This document shows, piece after piece, positions 1 to 6,303 of a stretch of DNA of 16,636 bases. Each line of letters opens with the position of its first letter. Within the stretch, counting starts at the first letter, position 1. The notes under the pieces were generated by a model. That model made no database searches. It was not told the origin of the DNA and saw only the letters and a list, made by a program, of their open reading frames with translations. The position numbers were made by a program, and so were the translations under genes. Origin of the DNA: JANPCX01 sp031431125 (GTDB taxonomy: Bacteria; Pseudomonadota; Gammaproteobacteria; Burkholderiales; Burkholderiaceae_C); assembly GCA_031431125.1 (NCBI GenBank), contig JANPCX010000075.1, forward strand, positions 1 to 16,636. Reading direction: 5' to 3'.

Positions 1-102
1 ACGTTCTACAACCATCGCCGGCTTCACTCCACGCTGGGTTACATCAGTCCAATGAAGTATGAAGAAAACTGGCACGCGGGCCAGGCTAAACAAGCCGCGT
101 AA
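1..102 (+). CDS. IS3-family transposase (OrfB), C-terminal end only
   Basis: The frame open from the first base encodes 33 residues before a TAA stop. It reads TFYNHRRLHSTLGYISP followed by MKYEENWHAGQ. The pattern F-Y-N-x-x-R-x-H-S-x-L-G-Y-x-S-P-x-x-Y/F-E is the hallmark C-terminus of the DDE (rve) integrase core of IS3-family OrfB transposases; it lies just after the catalytic Glu, which is outside the window. The rest of the gene and element lie to the left. Whether the transposase is intact cannot be judged. Its orientation points toward the two small ORFs that follow. The family call is secure; the subgroup is not assigned. Confidence 0.88.
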   Translation, partial: TFYNHRRLHSTLGYISPMKYEENWHAGQAKQAA

Positions 103-141
103 CCGAGTGGCTATGCACTACGTCGAACAGGGGCAAGGTCA
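1..141 (+). mobile_element. Right end of an IS3-family insertion sequence (partial)
   Basis: The transposase stop at 100-102 is followed by about 40 bp that could be the element's terminal region. The sequence ending at 141, read inward on the other strand, begins TGACCTTGCCCCTG. It has the 5'-TG...CA-3' termini and the C-rich character of IS3-family inverted repeats (compare IS2, which starts TGGACTTGCCCC). The left inverted repeat is outside the window, so this boundary is only a proposal. The transposase evidence makes the element itself solid; the exact end is weak. Confidence 0.5.
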
Positions 142-208
142 AGGTTTATACGAAGGCATATCTTGCCGTGCAGCCGTCGTGCCCGTCTCAACTCGAACGC
201 TATCCCTC

Positions 209-550
209 ATGAAGCTCCGCGCCCTCGGTATCGAGCCGACCTCTACCCGCGCGGTCGGCCAACGCGTCCAGCACTCTTGCTCATTGAAAGAGACTCAGCT
301 GCGAGCCTTGCTGGCAGAACTTCCCGTTGGAGGTGAGGTGTCAGTTCCAGACGTTGGCGCCGGCGAATGCTTTCGCGAGGCGAGGCGCGTAGATACCGGC
401 TTTGAAGTCAAACGCGGGTGCCATGGCGCGTACGGCACATGGCGCCCCGCCTCGCCCCAGGATGCAGAGGCTTGGCTTGTTCCTGGGCTCTCAGTCGCAA
501 TGCGTAGTTGCACACCAGACTACGGTGTGAACGTAGTGCTCCCAGATTGA
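209..550 (+). CDS. Hypothetical protein, probable integron-cassette ORF (start uncertain)
   Basis: I do not recognise this protein. From ATG 209 it would be 113 aa. The frame is open back into the IS3 end (another ATG is at 113), and no clear ribosome binding site decides the start, so the 5' end may have been removed or displaced by the insertion. The composition looks protein-like: an amphipathic stretch (KETQLRALLAELPVGGE), a Cys/Gly-rich middle (RGCHGAYGTW) and no membrane segment. The main support is context. Its TGA stop (548-550) directly abuts an attC-like site at 552-606, the layout of integron gene cassettes. Antisense frames in the same region have no better support. It could still be non-coding debris. 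Confidence 0.4.
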   Translation: MKLRALGIEPTSTRAVGQRVQHSCSLKETQLRALLAELPVGGEVSVPDVGAGECFREARRVDTGFEVKRGCHGAYGTWRPASPQDAEAWLVPGLSVAMRSCTPDYGVNVVLPD

Positions 551-551
551 G

Positions 552-606
552 GGATAACGATTCCACTCGACCGGACCTCCTACGGCGACGGGTCACTTTG
601 TTAGGC
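552..606 (+). other. attC-like integron recombination site
   Basis: Position 600-606 is GTTAGGC, a perfect match to the integron core-site consensus GTTRRRY. At 552-558 is GGATAAC, an imperfect inverse core (RYYYAAC; 5 of 7 bases pair with the right core). Inside, ACTCGACC (565-572) can pair with GGTCACT (591-597) if C568 is left unpaired and one mismatch is allowed. A single bulged base in this inner arm (a G on the bottom strand) is a known attC feature. The site begins right after the stop of the upstream ORF and ends 22 bp before the next start codon. Spacing of the two arms is asymmetric, so this is a diverged or approximate site. Confidence 0.48.
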
Positions 607-628
607 AACTCAATCAATCCAAACGACC

Positions 629-1057
629 ATGCGGAATCTTCGATTTGCTGCAACATTTCTGCTTGGTTCACTGGTCGGGCTCCTGGCCTCGAGTTACGTG
701 TTCGTTATTCACGGCTACCAGACTGAGTACGTTGCACCCAAGTCAGACCGCTGGTACCAACTCATTAGGGATGGCCGCTTTCCGGAACCTCTACGGCTCA
801 CGTACTCGGAAGTGAAGTCGAACGGGCATGTCCTGGAAGTTTTCGGAACGATAGAAAACCCTCGGAACAAGCTAGCTCAGATGCAGAAGGTCAGTGCGGA
901 CTTGTTCGATTCAAAGGGCTCCTTTACTCACAAATGCGAGTTCTGGATCCCCGCGGTCGAGCCAAAATCGCCGTACAACTTTCGATTTCATTGCGCAAAC
1001 CTCTCGGATCTAAAGCCAGGTGACTATGCTTCAAGCAAGGTGTACGTAGATTTCTAA
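629..1057 (+). CDS. Small membrane-anchored hypothetical protein, likely cassette-borne
   Basis: A 142-aa protein of unknown function. Residues about 7-28 form one hydrophobic helix (FAATFLLGSLVGLLASSYVFV) after a short basic N-terminus, so it is a signal anchor or uncleaved signal peptide that places the rest in the periplasm. Residues 60-142 look like a beta-sandwich: VFGTIENP, then SADLFDSKGSF, resembling the FxLyD-type pattern (V.G...N......LfD..G). Cys103 and Cys122 could form a disulfide. GC content and codon use are visibly lower than in the chromosomal genes to the right, pointing to acquisition. It starts 22 bp after an attC core and ends beside a second attC-like structure, the expected geometry of a gene cassette. 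No clear Shine-Dalgarno sequence precedes ATG 629. Confidence 0.68.
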   Translation: MRNLRFAATFLLGSLVGLLASSYVFVIHGYQTEYVAPKSDRWYQLIRDGRFPEPLRLTYSEVKSNGHVLEVFGTIENPRNKLAQMQKVSADLFDSKGSFTHKCEFWIPAVEPKSPYNFRFHCANLSDLKPGDYASSKVYVDF

Positions 1058-1104
1058 GCCCATAGAGGGACCTTCCACAGGGAGTCAAGCGCGCTGCTTT
1101 AGAT
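1052..1104 (+). other. Possible degraded second attC site
   Basis: TTCTAAG (1052-1058, overlapping the stop codon of the upstream ORF) and TTTAGAT (1098-1104) are imperfect inverse and forward core sites; their TCTAA/TTAGA centres pair. Between them GACCTTCC (1069-1076) pairs with GGGAGTC (1080-1086) around an ACA loop, with one unpaired C. The layout fits an attC at the end of a cassette, but the right core lacks the conserved leading G, so it would be inactive or misidentified. Confidence 0.28.
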
Positions 1105-1153
1105 TTTGCATTTCATTGTTCAACTCAAAGGTTGCAGAGATACACACGGCGAC

Positions 1154-1168
1154 GGTGCCGAAGGCACC
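1154..1168 (-). terminator. Hairpin just downstream of the anti-sigma gene
   Basis: GGTGCC-GAA-GGCACC is a perfect 6-bp stem with a 3-nt loop. It starts 3 bp beyond the anti-sigma stop codon on the minus strand. There is no clear T-run after it in that direction, so it may end or stabilise the transcript of the long biotin/sigma unit but is not a textbook intrinsic terminator. Confidence 0.38.
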
Positions 1169-1171
1169 ACC

Positions 1172-2425
1172 TCACCGCAGCGCATCCACCAACCGTTTGA
1201 CCGCAGCCGCATCCAGCGGTGCAAACCAAGCAGGCTCAGCAGCGCCCGCTTTGAGCCACAACAAACCATCGGGTCGCAGCACCAGGGTGTGCGCGGTTTG
1301 GCCGTCGCGGTCCCAGCGCAGCGTGAGGTGCCGGGGGGTTTTGTCGCTGACCGGCAAGTCAAGCCGGGGGCTCCAGCGGCCCGCGGTGGCCGACTCCACC
1401 TGATTCAGCCAGGCTTGCATTGCAGGGACCACCGGTGCCGCAGGCCCTGCGTTTTGTCGCCAAGCCCAACGTTCGGGCTCGTGCTGCAGGGCCTCGCGCA
1501 GACTGGTGAGTGGGGCGGCGGTGGAGGCGACCAATGCCGAGCCCAAGGCCGAACGGTGGAGGCGGGGGACTGCGCCTTCCGTCGATGCCGCTGGCGGTAG
1601 CGGTGCAGCAGCGGGTGTGGCTGCCACCGTTGGTGCTGGTTTGGAAAGCGGCGCTGTCGTGGCCGGTACTGGCACCGCACGCTCCAATGCAGGCGGATCG
1701 GCGGTGGCCACCACTGCCTCGGCGCGTGATCTTTGTGAAGCGGTGTCGGCCAACGGCGCAGGTGCAGCTGGTGCGGCGACCTCCGCGCTCGCCTGGCTGC
1801 CGCGGAGGGTGGCGCTTTTGTCACTGACAGCCGCATCGGCCGCCGCACGCCGTTGCTCGACGGTGTTCGGCGAGGCGCTGGTTTTGGACTCGATCTCGGA
1901 CGCTGTTGTTCGGGACGGTGCAGGTGGCATCGCTTTGGCGGCGTTGGCCACCTTGGACGCCGCCGTCGGCGCGGGTGTGGTTGCGGGCGCAGGAGTCGGT
2001 GTGGGCAGCGCAGGCGCCGCAGCTGCGTCGCGCCTGGCTTCCAACTGCACGGCGGGCGGCACCGCAGGCCTGGCGGTGTCACGCTTCAACTCGGCCTGTG
2101 CACCCACCTCCTCGGGCACCCGGTCCCACCACATCAAGCCGACCACAGACGCGACCATGACGCTGGCCAAACCCGTCGCCAAGGCGGGTTGCGACAACGC
2201 CAACCAGCTTTGGCGCAGCCAGCGCAGTGGCGACCACAGTGTGTTTGCAGGCGCAGCGTTGGGGCGGGCATGGGAGGCTGCACGCGCTTGCGACAAGATG
2301 GCCTCGGTCAAGGCCAAAGGGGGCGCGGCGTCGGCATCGGGTGCATGGCGCAAGGCGGCGCGCAGATGGGCGTCCACGGGTTCGTCGTGGTTGGCGCCGT
2401 TTGGACGAGGTGGGCGTAGGCTCAT
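1172..2425 (-). CDS. Putative membrane-anchored anti-sigma factor
   Basis: A 417-aa protein. ATG 2425 is chosen because it overlaps the sigma-factor stop in an ATGA junction; the frame is open further upstream but only inside the sigma gene. Layout: a short cytoplasmic N-terminus (about 1-78), one transmembrane helix (about 80-99, ALATGLASVMVASVVGLMWW), a long Ala/Pro/Thr-rich low-complexity stretch (about 110-310) that is probably an extended periplasmic linker, and a C-terminal folded region (about 320-417) with alternating strands near TLRWDRDGQTAHTLVLRPDG. The single helix after a small cytoplasmic domain and the coupling to an ECF sigma gene are the basis for the anti-sigma call. I see no HxxxCxxC zinc-binding motif of ZAS-type anti-sigma factors, so family membership is inferred from context. 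Alternative: a membrane protein simply co-expressed with the sigma factor. Confidence 0.68.
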   Translation of the reverse strand: MSLRPPRPNGANHDEPVDAHLRAALRHAPDADAAPPLALTEAILSQARAASHARPNAAPANTLWSPLRWLRQSWLALSQPALATGLASVMVASVVGLMWWDRVPEEVGAQAELKRDTARPAVPPAVQLEARRDAAAAPALPTPTPAPATTPAPTAASKVANAAKAMPPAPSRTTASEIESKTSASPNTVEQRRAAADAAVSDKSATLRGSQASAEVAAPAAPAPLADTASQRSRAEAVVATADPPALERAVPVPATTAPLSKPAPTVAATPAAAPLPPAASTEGAVPRLHRSALGSALVASTAAPLTSLREALQHEPERWAWRQNAGPAAPVVPAMQAWLNQVESATAGRWSPRLDLPVSDKTPRHLTLRWDRDGQTAHTLVLRPDGLLWLKAGAAEPAWFAPLDAAAVKRLVDALR

Positions 2426-3048
2426 GGCGTGTCCCCTTGCAAGGGATCGAGGTGGGCACCCATGCAGGTGCGCAGTTTGCTCATGGCGTATCGCAAACGG
2501 GTTTTGGCGGTTTCGAAACCGACTTGCAAGGCGGTGGCCACATCGTTCAAGGGCAGGCCATCGTCGTGGTGCAGCAAGAAGGCGCTTCGCTGCGGCAGGG
2601 GCAGTTGCTCCAAACATGACAGCAGGCGTTCACCGGCGCGGCGCCAAAACAGCAGGTCGTCGTTTTGCGGTGCGCTGCTCGCGCTGGGCCAGTGCGACCA
2701 GGCGGTGTGAACGCCATCGGGCTCCCAGGGTTCGCGTTCGTCGTCGACTTCAATCGACACCTCGCGCCCGCTGCGCCGCCAAATATCAATCACCCGGTGG
2801 TGGGCCAGGGTGAACAACCAGGTGCGAAAACTCGCGCCTTGCGGCGACCACTGCTGCCGTGTTTTCACCACCCGCAGCCAGGTGTCTTGAAACACCTCGT
2901 CCACCTGGGACGCGCCCGCTGTGCCCAGCAGCCGCCGCACAAAACGGTAGAGCCCCGCATGGTGCCGCGCATAAAGCAGCTCAAACGCCCGCGCATCACC
3001 CGCCGCATAAGCGGCCATCAGGGCGTCGTCGGTGGGGTCTGAATCCAT
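2422..3048 (-). CDS. ECF (extracytoplasmic function) RNA polymerase sigma factor
   Basis: A 208-aa sigma-70-family protein of ECF size and layout. Region 2 spans about residues 20-92: AFELLYARHHAGLYRFVRRLL, then DEVFQDTWLRV (50-60, the D..Q.tWl core-binding signature) and FRTWLFTLAHHRVIDIWRR (74-92). Region 4 spans about 145-195: LEQLPLPQRSAFLLHHDDGL then the helix-turn-helix ending ETAKTRLRYAMSKLR. Between them (about 95-135) is a longer acidic, Trp-containing linker (EREPWEPDG, TAWSHWP). ATG 3048 is chosen because the conserved sequence begins right after it; the frame is open upstream but runs into the P450 gene. It lies 38 bp downstream of the P450 stop and overlaps the next gene by 4 bp. 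Its regulon and inducing signal cannot be read from the sequence. Confidence 0.92.
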   Translation of the reverse strand: MDSDPTDDALMAAYAAGDARAFELLYARHHAGLYRFVRRLLGTAGASQVDEVFQDTWLRVVKTRQQWSPQGASFRTWLFTLAHHRVIDIWRRSGREVSIEVDDEREPWEPDGVHTAWSHWPSASSAPQNDDLLFWRRAGERLLSCLEQLPLPQRSAFLLHHDDGLPLNDVATALQVGFETAKTRLRYAMSKLRTCMGAHLDPLQGDTP

Positions 3049-3086
3049 GTGTGGCCAGGAGCGCGGGTTTTCGCGGCCCTTCACTG

Positions 3087-4373
3087 TTACGTTGCGAGCG
3101 TGGCTTGAGGGTGAAAGGGGACGGCTTCTTTCGTCGATGTGGTCCGGGCGGGTGTGCCCAGGGGCCACACGGGCAAGGTTTTGAAGCCGCGGTACAGCGG
3201 ATTGTGCAGTCGTTGTGGCGACAATTCGGCCAGTTGAAGGCGGGGCCAGCGCTGCAGCAGGGTGGCCAAGGTCAGCTCCACTTCCAGGTGGGTCAGCGCC
3301 GCGCCGATGCACACATGGGGCCCTTGCCCAAAAGCCAGGTGGGGCGCTTCGCGGCGTTGCAGCTGCAGGGCATCCGGTTCACTGTAGGTGCCTGGGTCGC
3401 GGTGGGCGGCGCCGATCAGCGGGATCAGCAATTCACCGCGCTCAAAACGCCGGCCATGGCGGGTGAAGGGAACAGCCACCCGGCGGCCGGTGTACTGCAC
3501 CGGGCTGTCAAACCGCAGCAGCTCGCGCACCGCCAGCGGCAGCCTGTCGGGGTCTTGCCGCAACTGTTGCCATGCGTCCGGTTGGCTGAGCACGGCGTGC
3601 AGCCCATTGCCCAGAAGATGGCGGGTGGTTTCAAAGCCGGCAAACAAAAACATCACGCACTGCGCCAGCAGTGTTTCGGTTTGAGCCAAGGGGCCTTGGG
3701 CTTGGGCTTGCAAGAGCACATCGAGCAGGTCGCCAGGCGCATCCTGAGGGACTGGTGCCGCACGGCGGGCTTGCAGTATGGGTACAAAAGCATCCGCCAT
3801 GGCGAGCGCGGCGCGTTGGGCGCGTTGGCCCAAGGCCAGGTCGGGCTCAGGGTGGCCGAGAAAGGCGGCGATGTCGTCTGACCAGGCGCGCACTGCGTGC
3901 AGGCCGACGGACTGCAAGCCCAGCCAGTCGGTCATCACGCGCGCAGGCAGTGGGCCGGCCAACTGGGCCACCAGGTCCACTGGCTGATGCGGGTCGATGG
4001 CCTGCAGCAGTTCATCGATGTGCGCCTGGATGCGGCCACGCAGCCGAGCCAATCCGGCCGGCTTGAAGGCCGGCATCAACGCTTGTCGCAACAGGGTGTG
4101 GTCAGGTGCGTCCAAGAACAACAGCGCGCGTGCGAAGAGCTGCTGGAAGGGCGCGAGCCGCCGCCCTGCGCCTGGCGCTGCGCGGTTCACCCAGCCCCCG
4201 GTGCGCCGGGCCGACAACTCGGGGGCTTTCAAGGCCCAGGCCACGTCCTCGTAACGTGTGAGCAACCATGCACCGCCAAAAAACTCGTCGCTCCAGTGCA
4301 GCGGCCCGCGCTCGCGCAGGGCTGCATACGTCGGGTAGGGGTCGTGCAAAAAATCGGGGGTGATCAATGTCAT
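3087..4373 (-). CDS. Cytochrome P450 in the biotin operon (BioI-like candidate)
   Basis: A 428-aa soluble class I-type P450 without a membrane anchor. Visible landmarks: I-helix oxygen-binding motif AGFETT (245-250), K-helix ExxR as ELLR (284-287), HRDPGTYSEPD (324-334) and the heme-ligand loop FGQGPHVCIGAA with Cys355. It starts with ATG 4373, overlapping the bioD stop as ATGA; the frame stays open upstream through bioD but that part is a shadow. In Bacillus, the P450 BioI cleaves acyl-ACP to pimeloyl-ACP, feeding BioF. The tight coupling here suggests an analogous role, but this is inference from position: P450 substrate cannot be read from these motifs. No ferredoxin or reductase partner lies in the window. 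A C-terminal tail of about 20 residues extends beyond the usual P450 end. Confidence 0.93.
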   Translation of the reverse strand: MTLITPDFLHDPYPTYAALRERGPLHWSDEFFGGAWLLTRYEDVAWALKAPELSARRTGGWVNRAAPGAGRRLAPFQQLFARALLFLDAPDHTLLRQALMPAFKPAGLARLRGRIQAHIDELLQAIDPHQPVDLVAQLAGPLPARVMTDWLGLQSVGLHAVRAWSDDIAAFLGHPEPDLALGQRAQRAALAMADAFVPILQARRAAPVPQDAPGDLLDVLLQAQAQGPLAQTETLLAQCVMFLFAGFETTRHLLGNGLHAVLSQPDAWQQLRQDPDRLPLAVRELLRFDSPVQYTGRRVAVPFTRHGRRFERGELLIPLIGAAHRDPGTYSEPDALQLQRREAPHLAFGQGPHVCIGAALTHLEVELTLATLLQRWPRLQLAELSPQRLHNPLYRGFKTLPVWPLGTPARTTSTKEAVPFHPQATLAT

Positions 4374-5089
4374 TGGATCGGGCTCAAGTGCAAGGCGGCC
4401 ATGACCGTTTTGGCGTCCAAGTGAGCCGCCACATTCGTCGGTGTGGGTTCGTCCAGCCAGGGAATCAAACCGAAATTCGGCGCGGGCAACCAGGCCCGCA
4501 GCGTGGCCAGGTTGTCTTCCTGATGAGGCATGGGGTGGGGCCCCACCTGGTTGCCGACCCAGCCGGCCAGCCGCAGCCCCTTGGCAGCGATCGCCCGGGC
4601 GGTGAGCAGCGCATGGTTCAGGCAACCCAAGCGCAAAGCCACCACCAACACCACGGGCAGGCCCAGGTCGGCGGCCAGGTCGTCCAGGCCCCAACGCACG
4701 GTCTTGCTCAAAGCGCTCATCGGCACCGCAAACCCGCCCGCGCCTTCCACGACGACGGCATCGGCGGCAGCGGCCGACTGGCGCAACTGCGCCACCAGCG
4801 CACCGCGCTGCGGCGACACGCCTTCTTGCTGCGCGGCGATGTGGGGAGCGCAGGCGGTGCGCAGCACACACAGGCCGTGTTGTGCCATCGGCCCTTGCAC
4901 GCTGGAGGCGCGGTGCAGCGCCACAACATCGTCTTGCAACCAAACGCCATCTCGCAGGGTCATTCCCGCCGCGACAGGTTTCAGACCCATCACGCGCAGG
5001 CCCTGCCCACCCAACAGGTGCAGCAGGCCGGTGCTGACCAGGGTCTTGCCGACTTCGGTGTCGGTTCCGGTGACAAAGCAACCCTTCAT
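4370..5089 (-). CDS. bioD: Dethiobiotin synthetase
   Basis: A 239-aa protein closing the ureido ring: 7,8-diaminopelargonic acid + CO2 + ATP gives dethiobiotin. The N-terminal P-loop is GTDTEVGKT (8-16), the diagnostic BioD form. Lys37 in GLKPVAAG matches the conserved substrate/phosphate-binding lysine of the family. VVVEGAGGFAVPMS is the second conserved BioD motif (VEGAGG). ATG 5089 is chosen because MKGCFVTGTDTE is the canonical start and it overlaps the bioF stop as ATGA. Its stop in turn overlaps the P450 start, indicating translational coupling. Length is normal for the family. Confidence 0.97.
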   Translation of the reverse strand: MKGCFVTGTDTEVGKTLVSTGLLHLLGGQGLRVMGLKPVAAGMTLRDGVWLQDDVVALHRASSVQGPMAQHGLCVLRTACAPHIAAQQEGVSPQRGALVAQLRQSAAAADAVVVEGAGGFAVPMSALSKTVRWGLDDLAADLGLPVVLVVALRLGCLNHALLTARAIAAKGLRLAGWVGNQVGPHPMPHQEDNLATLRAWLPAPNFGLIPWLDEPTPTNVAAHLDAKTVMAALHLSPIQ

Positions 5090-6303
5090 GGCACCGCGCC
5101 TGTGGCTTGTTGTAAGGCCGTCAGCAGGCGCGCCACGTCGGCTTCGGTGTGCAAGGCACTGAGTGTGATGCGCAAGCGAGCGCTGCCCACCGGCACGGTG
5201 GGCGGGCGGATGGCGGGCACCCACAGGCCTTGAGCCTGCAGGGCGGCGCTCAAGGCCACGGCGGTGGCGTTGTCACCGACGATCAGCGGCTGGATCGCGG
5301 TGTCGGATTCACCCAGTCGCCAACCACGCTCCAACACCCAGCTCGACAAGCCCTCACGCAGCTGCGCTTGACGCTGGCGCAGCAGGGCGCGGCGCTCGTG
5401 GCCCACGGCACCTTCGATCAGGCGCAGGCTGGCCTGCACCGCATGGGCCACGGCCGGCGGCGCGGCGGTGGTGTAGATGTAGGGCCGGGCCAGGTTGAGC
5501 AGGGCGTCGATGATGAGGGGGTGGGCGGCGACAAAAGCCCCGGCCACGCCCACCGCTTTGCCCAGCGTGCCCATGCAGATCAAACGCGGGCTGCACAAGC
5601 CCAGGTGGGCCAGGCTGCCGCGCCCTTGGGGCCCGAGCACGCCCAGGCCGTGGGCATCGTCAACGATGAGCCAGGCGTCGTGCAACTCGGCCAGGCGCAG
5701 CAGCTCGGCCAAAGGGGCCAGGTCGCCGTCCATGCTGAACACGGCGTCGGTGACGATGAGTTTGATGGGCGTGCTGCAGGCGGCCAGTTGGTTGGCCAGG
5801 CGTTCGGTGTTTCTGTGGGGATATCGCAGCGATTCGGCCTTGGCCAGCAAGGCCCCGTCGATCAGCGAGGCGTGGTTGAGCTTGTCGGAAAACAGCGTGG
5901 CCCGGCCATCGCCGAGGGTGGTGATCAAGGCCAGGTTGGCCAGGTAGCCGGTGCCAAAAAACAAGGCCCGCGCATCGGGGATGCAGGGCGCGGCCCAGCG
6001 CGCCAACTCGTCTTCCAGCTGGGCATGGGCCGGGCTGTGGCCGCTGATCAAATGGGATGCGCCACTGCCCGCACCATAAAGCCGCGCGCCTTCGCCCAGC
6101 GCGGCCACCACGTCGGGGTGCTGGGCCAGGCCCAGGTAGTCGTTGCTGCAAAAGGCCAGGTAGTCTCGGCCCGGTTCGGTGAGCGCCTGGCCGTCCCACA
6201 CCCGCACCTGGTGGCCTTGCAGGGTGTGGGTGGTTTTCAAACGGCGGCGCATCTGCTGCGCATCACGGGCGTCGAGCTGCTGTTGCAGGTGCTCAAGCAG
6301 CAT
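5086..6303 (-). CDS. bioF: 8-amino-7-oxononanoate synthase
   Basis: A 405-aa PLP-dependent alpha-oxoamine synthase that condenses pimeloyl-ACP/CoA with L-alanine, the first committed step of ring assembly. Landmarks: YLAFCSNDYLGLAQHP (48-63), GSGASHLISGHSPAHAQLE (79-97, Gly-rich substrate region with HxxHxxLE-like pattern), DDAHGLG with Asp215 and His218 at the PLP ring, and MGTLGKAVGVAGA with Schiff-base Lys249. The start ATG 6303 is preceded by a strong GAGGTGA Shine-Dalgarno lying inside the end of bioA; the two genes overlap by 11 bp. Length is slightly above the usual 385-400 aa. Confidence 0.97.
   Translation of the reverse strand: MLLEHLQQQLDARDAQQMRRRLKTTHTLQGHQVRVWDGQALTEPGRDYLAFCSNDYLGLAQHPDVVAALGEGARLYGAGSGASHLISGHSPAHAQLEDELARWAAPCIPDARALFFGTGYLANLALITTLGDGRATLFSDKLNHASLIDGALLAKAESLRYPHRNTERLANQLAACSTPIKLIVTDAVFSMDGDLAPLAELLRLAELHDAWLIVDDAHGLGVLGPQGRGSLAHLGLCSPRLICMGTLGKAVGVAGAFVAAHPLIIDALLNLARPYIYTTAAPPAVAHAVQASLRLIEGAVGHERRALLRQRQAQLREGLSSWVLERGWRLGESDTAIQPLIVGDNATAVALSAALQAQGLWVPAIRPPTVPVGSARLRITLSALHTEADVARLLTALQQATGAVP

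Noticed and set aside
408..671. Minus-strand open frames in the cassette region
   Set aside because: Arg-rich, no domain, no ribosome site, and they run through the attC-like site; the plus-strand ORFs fit the cassette layout better.
1506..2813. Long open frame on the plus strand (about 435 codons) opposite the anti-sigma and sigma genes
   Set aside because: Rich in Ala, Gly and Arg with no recognisable domain. It is the expected shadow of GC-rich coding sequence on the other strand, where clear sigma-factor motifs exist.
3049..3086. Possible terminator between the P450 and sigma genes
   Set aside because: Only a short CGCG/CGCG pairing with no T-run; too weak to call.
3049..3312. N-terminal extension of the sigma factor (88 extra codons)
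   Set aside because: It lies across the P450 stop and inside the P450 gene; ECF sigma homology starts right after ATG 3048.
4374..5081. P450 frame stays open upstream through bioD, suggesting a larger N-terminal domain
   Set aside because: The upstream part is the third-frame shadow of bioD. The conserved P450 sequence starts at ATG 4373, which forms an ATGA overlap with bioD.
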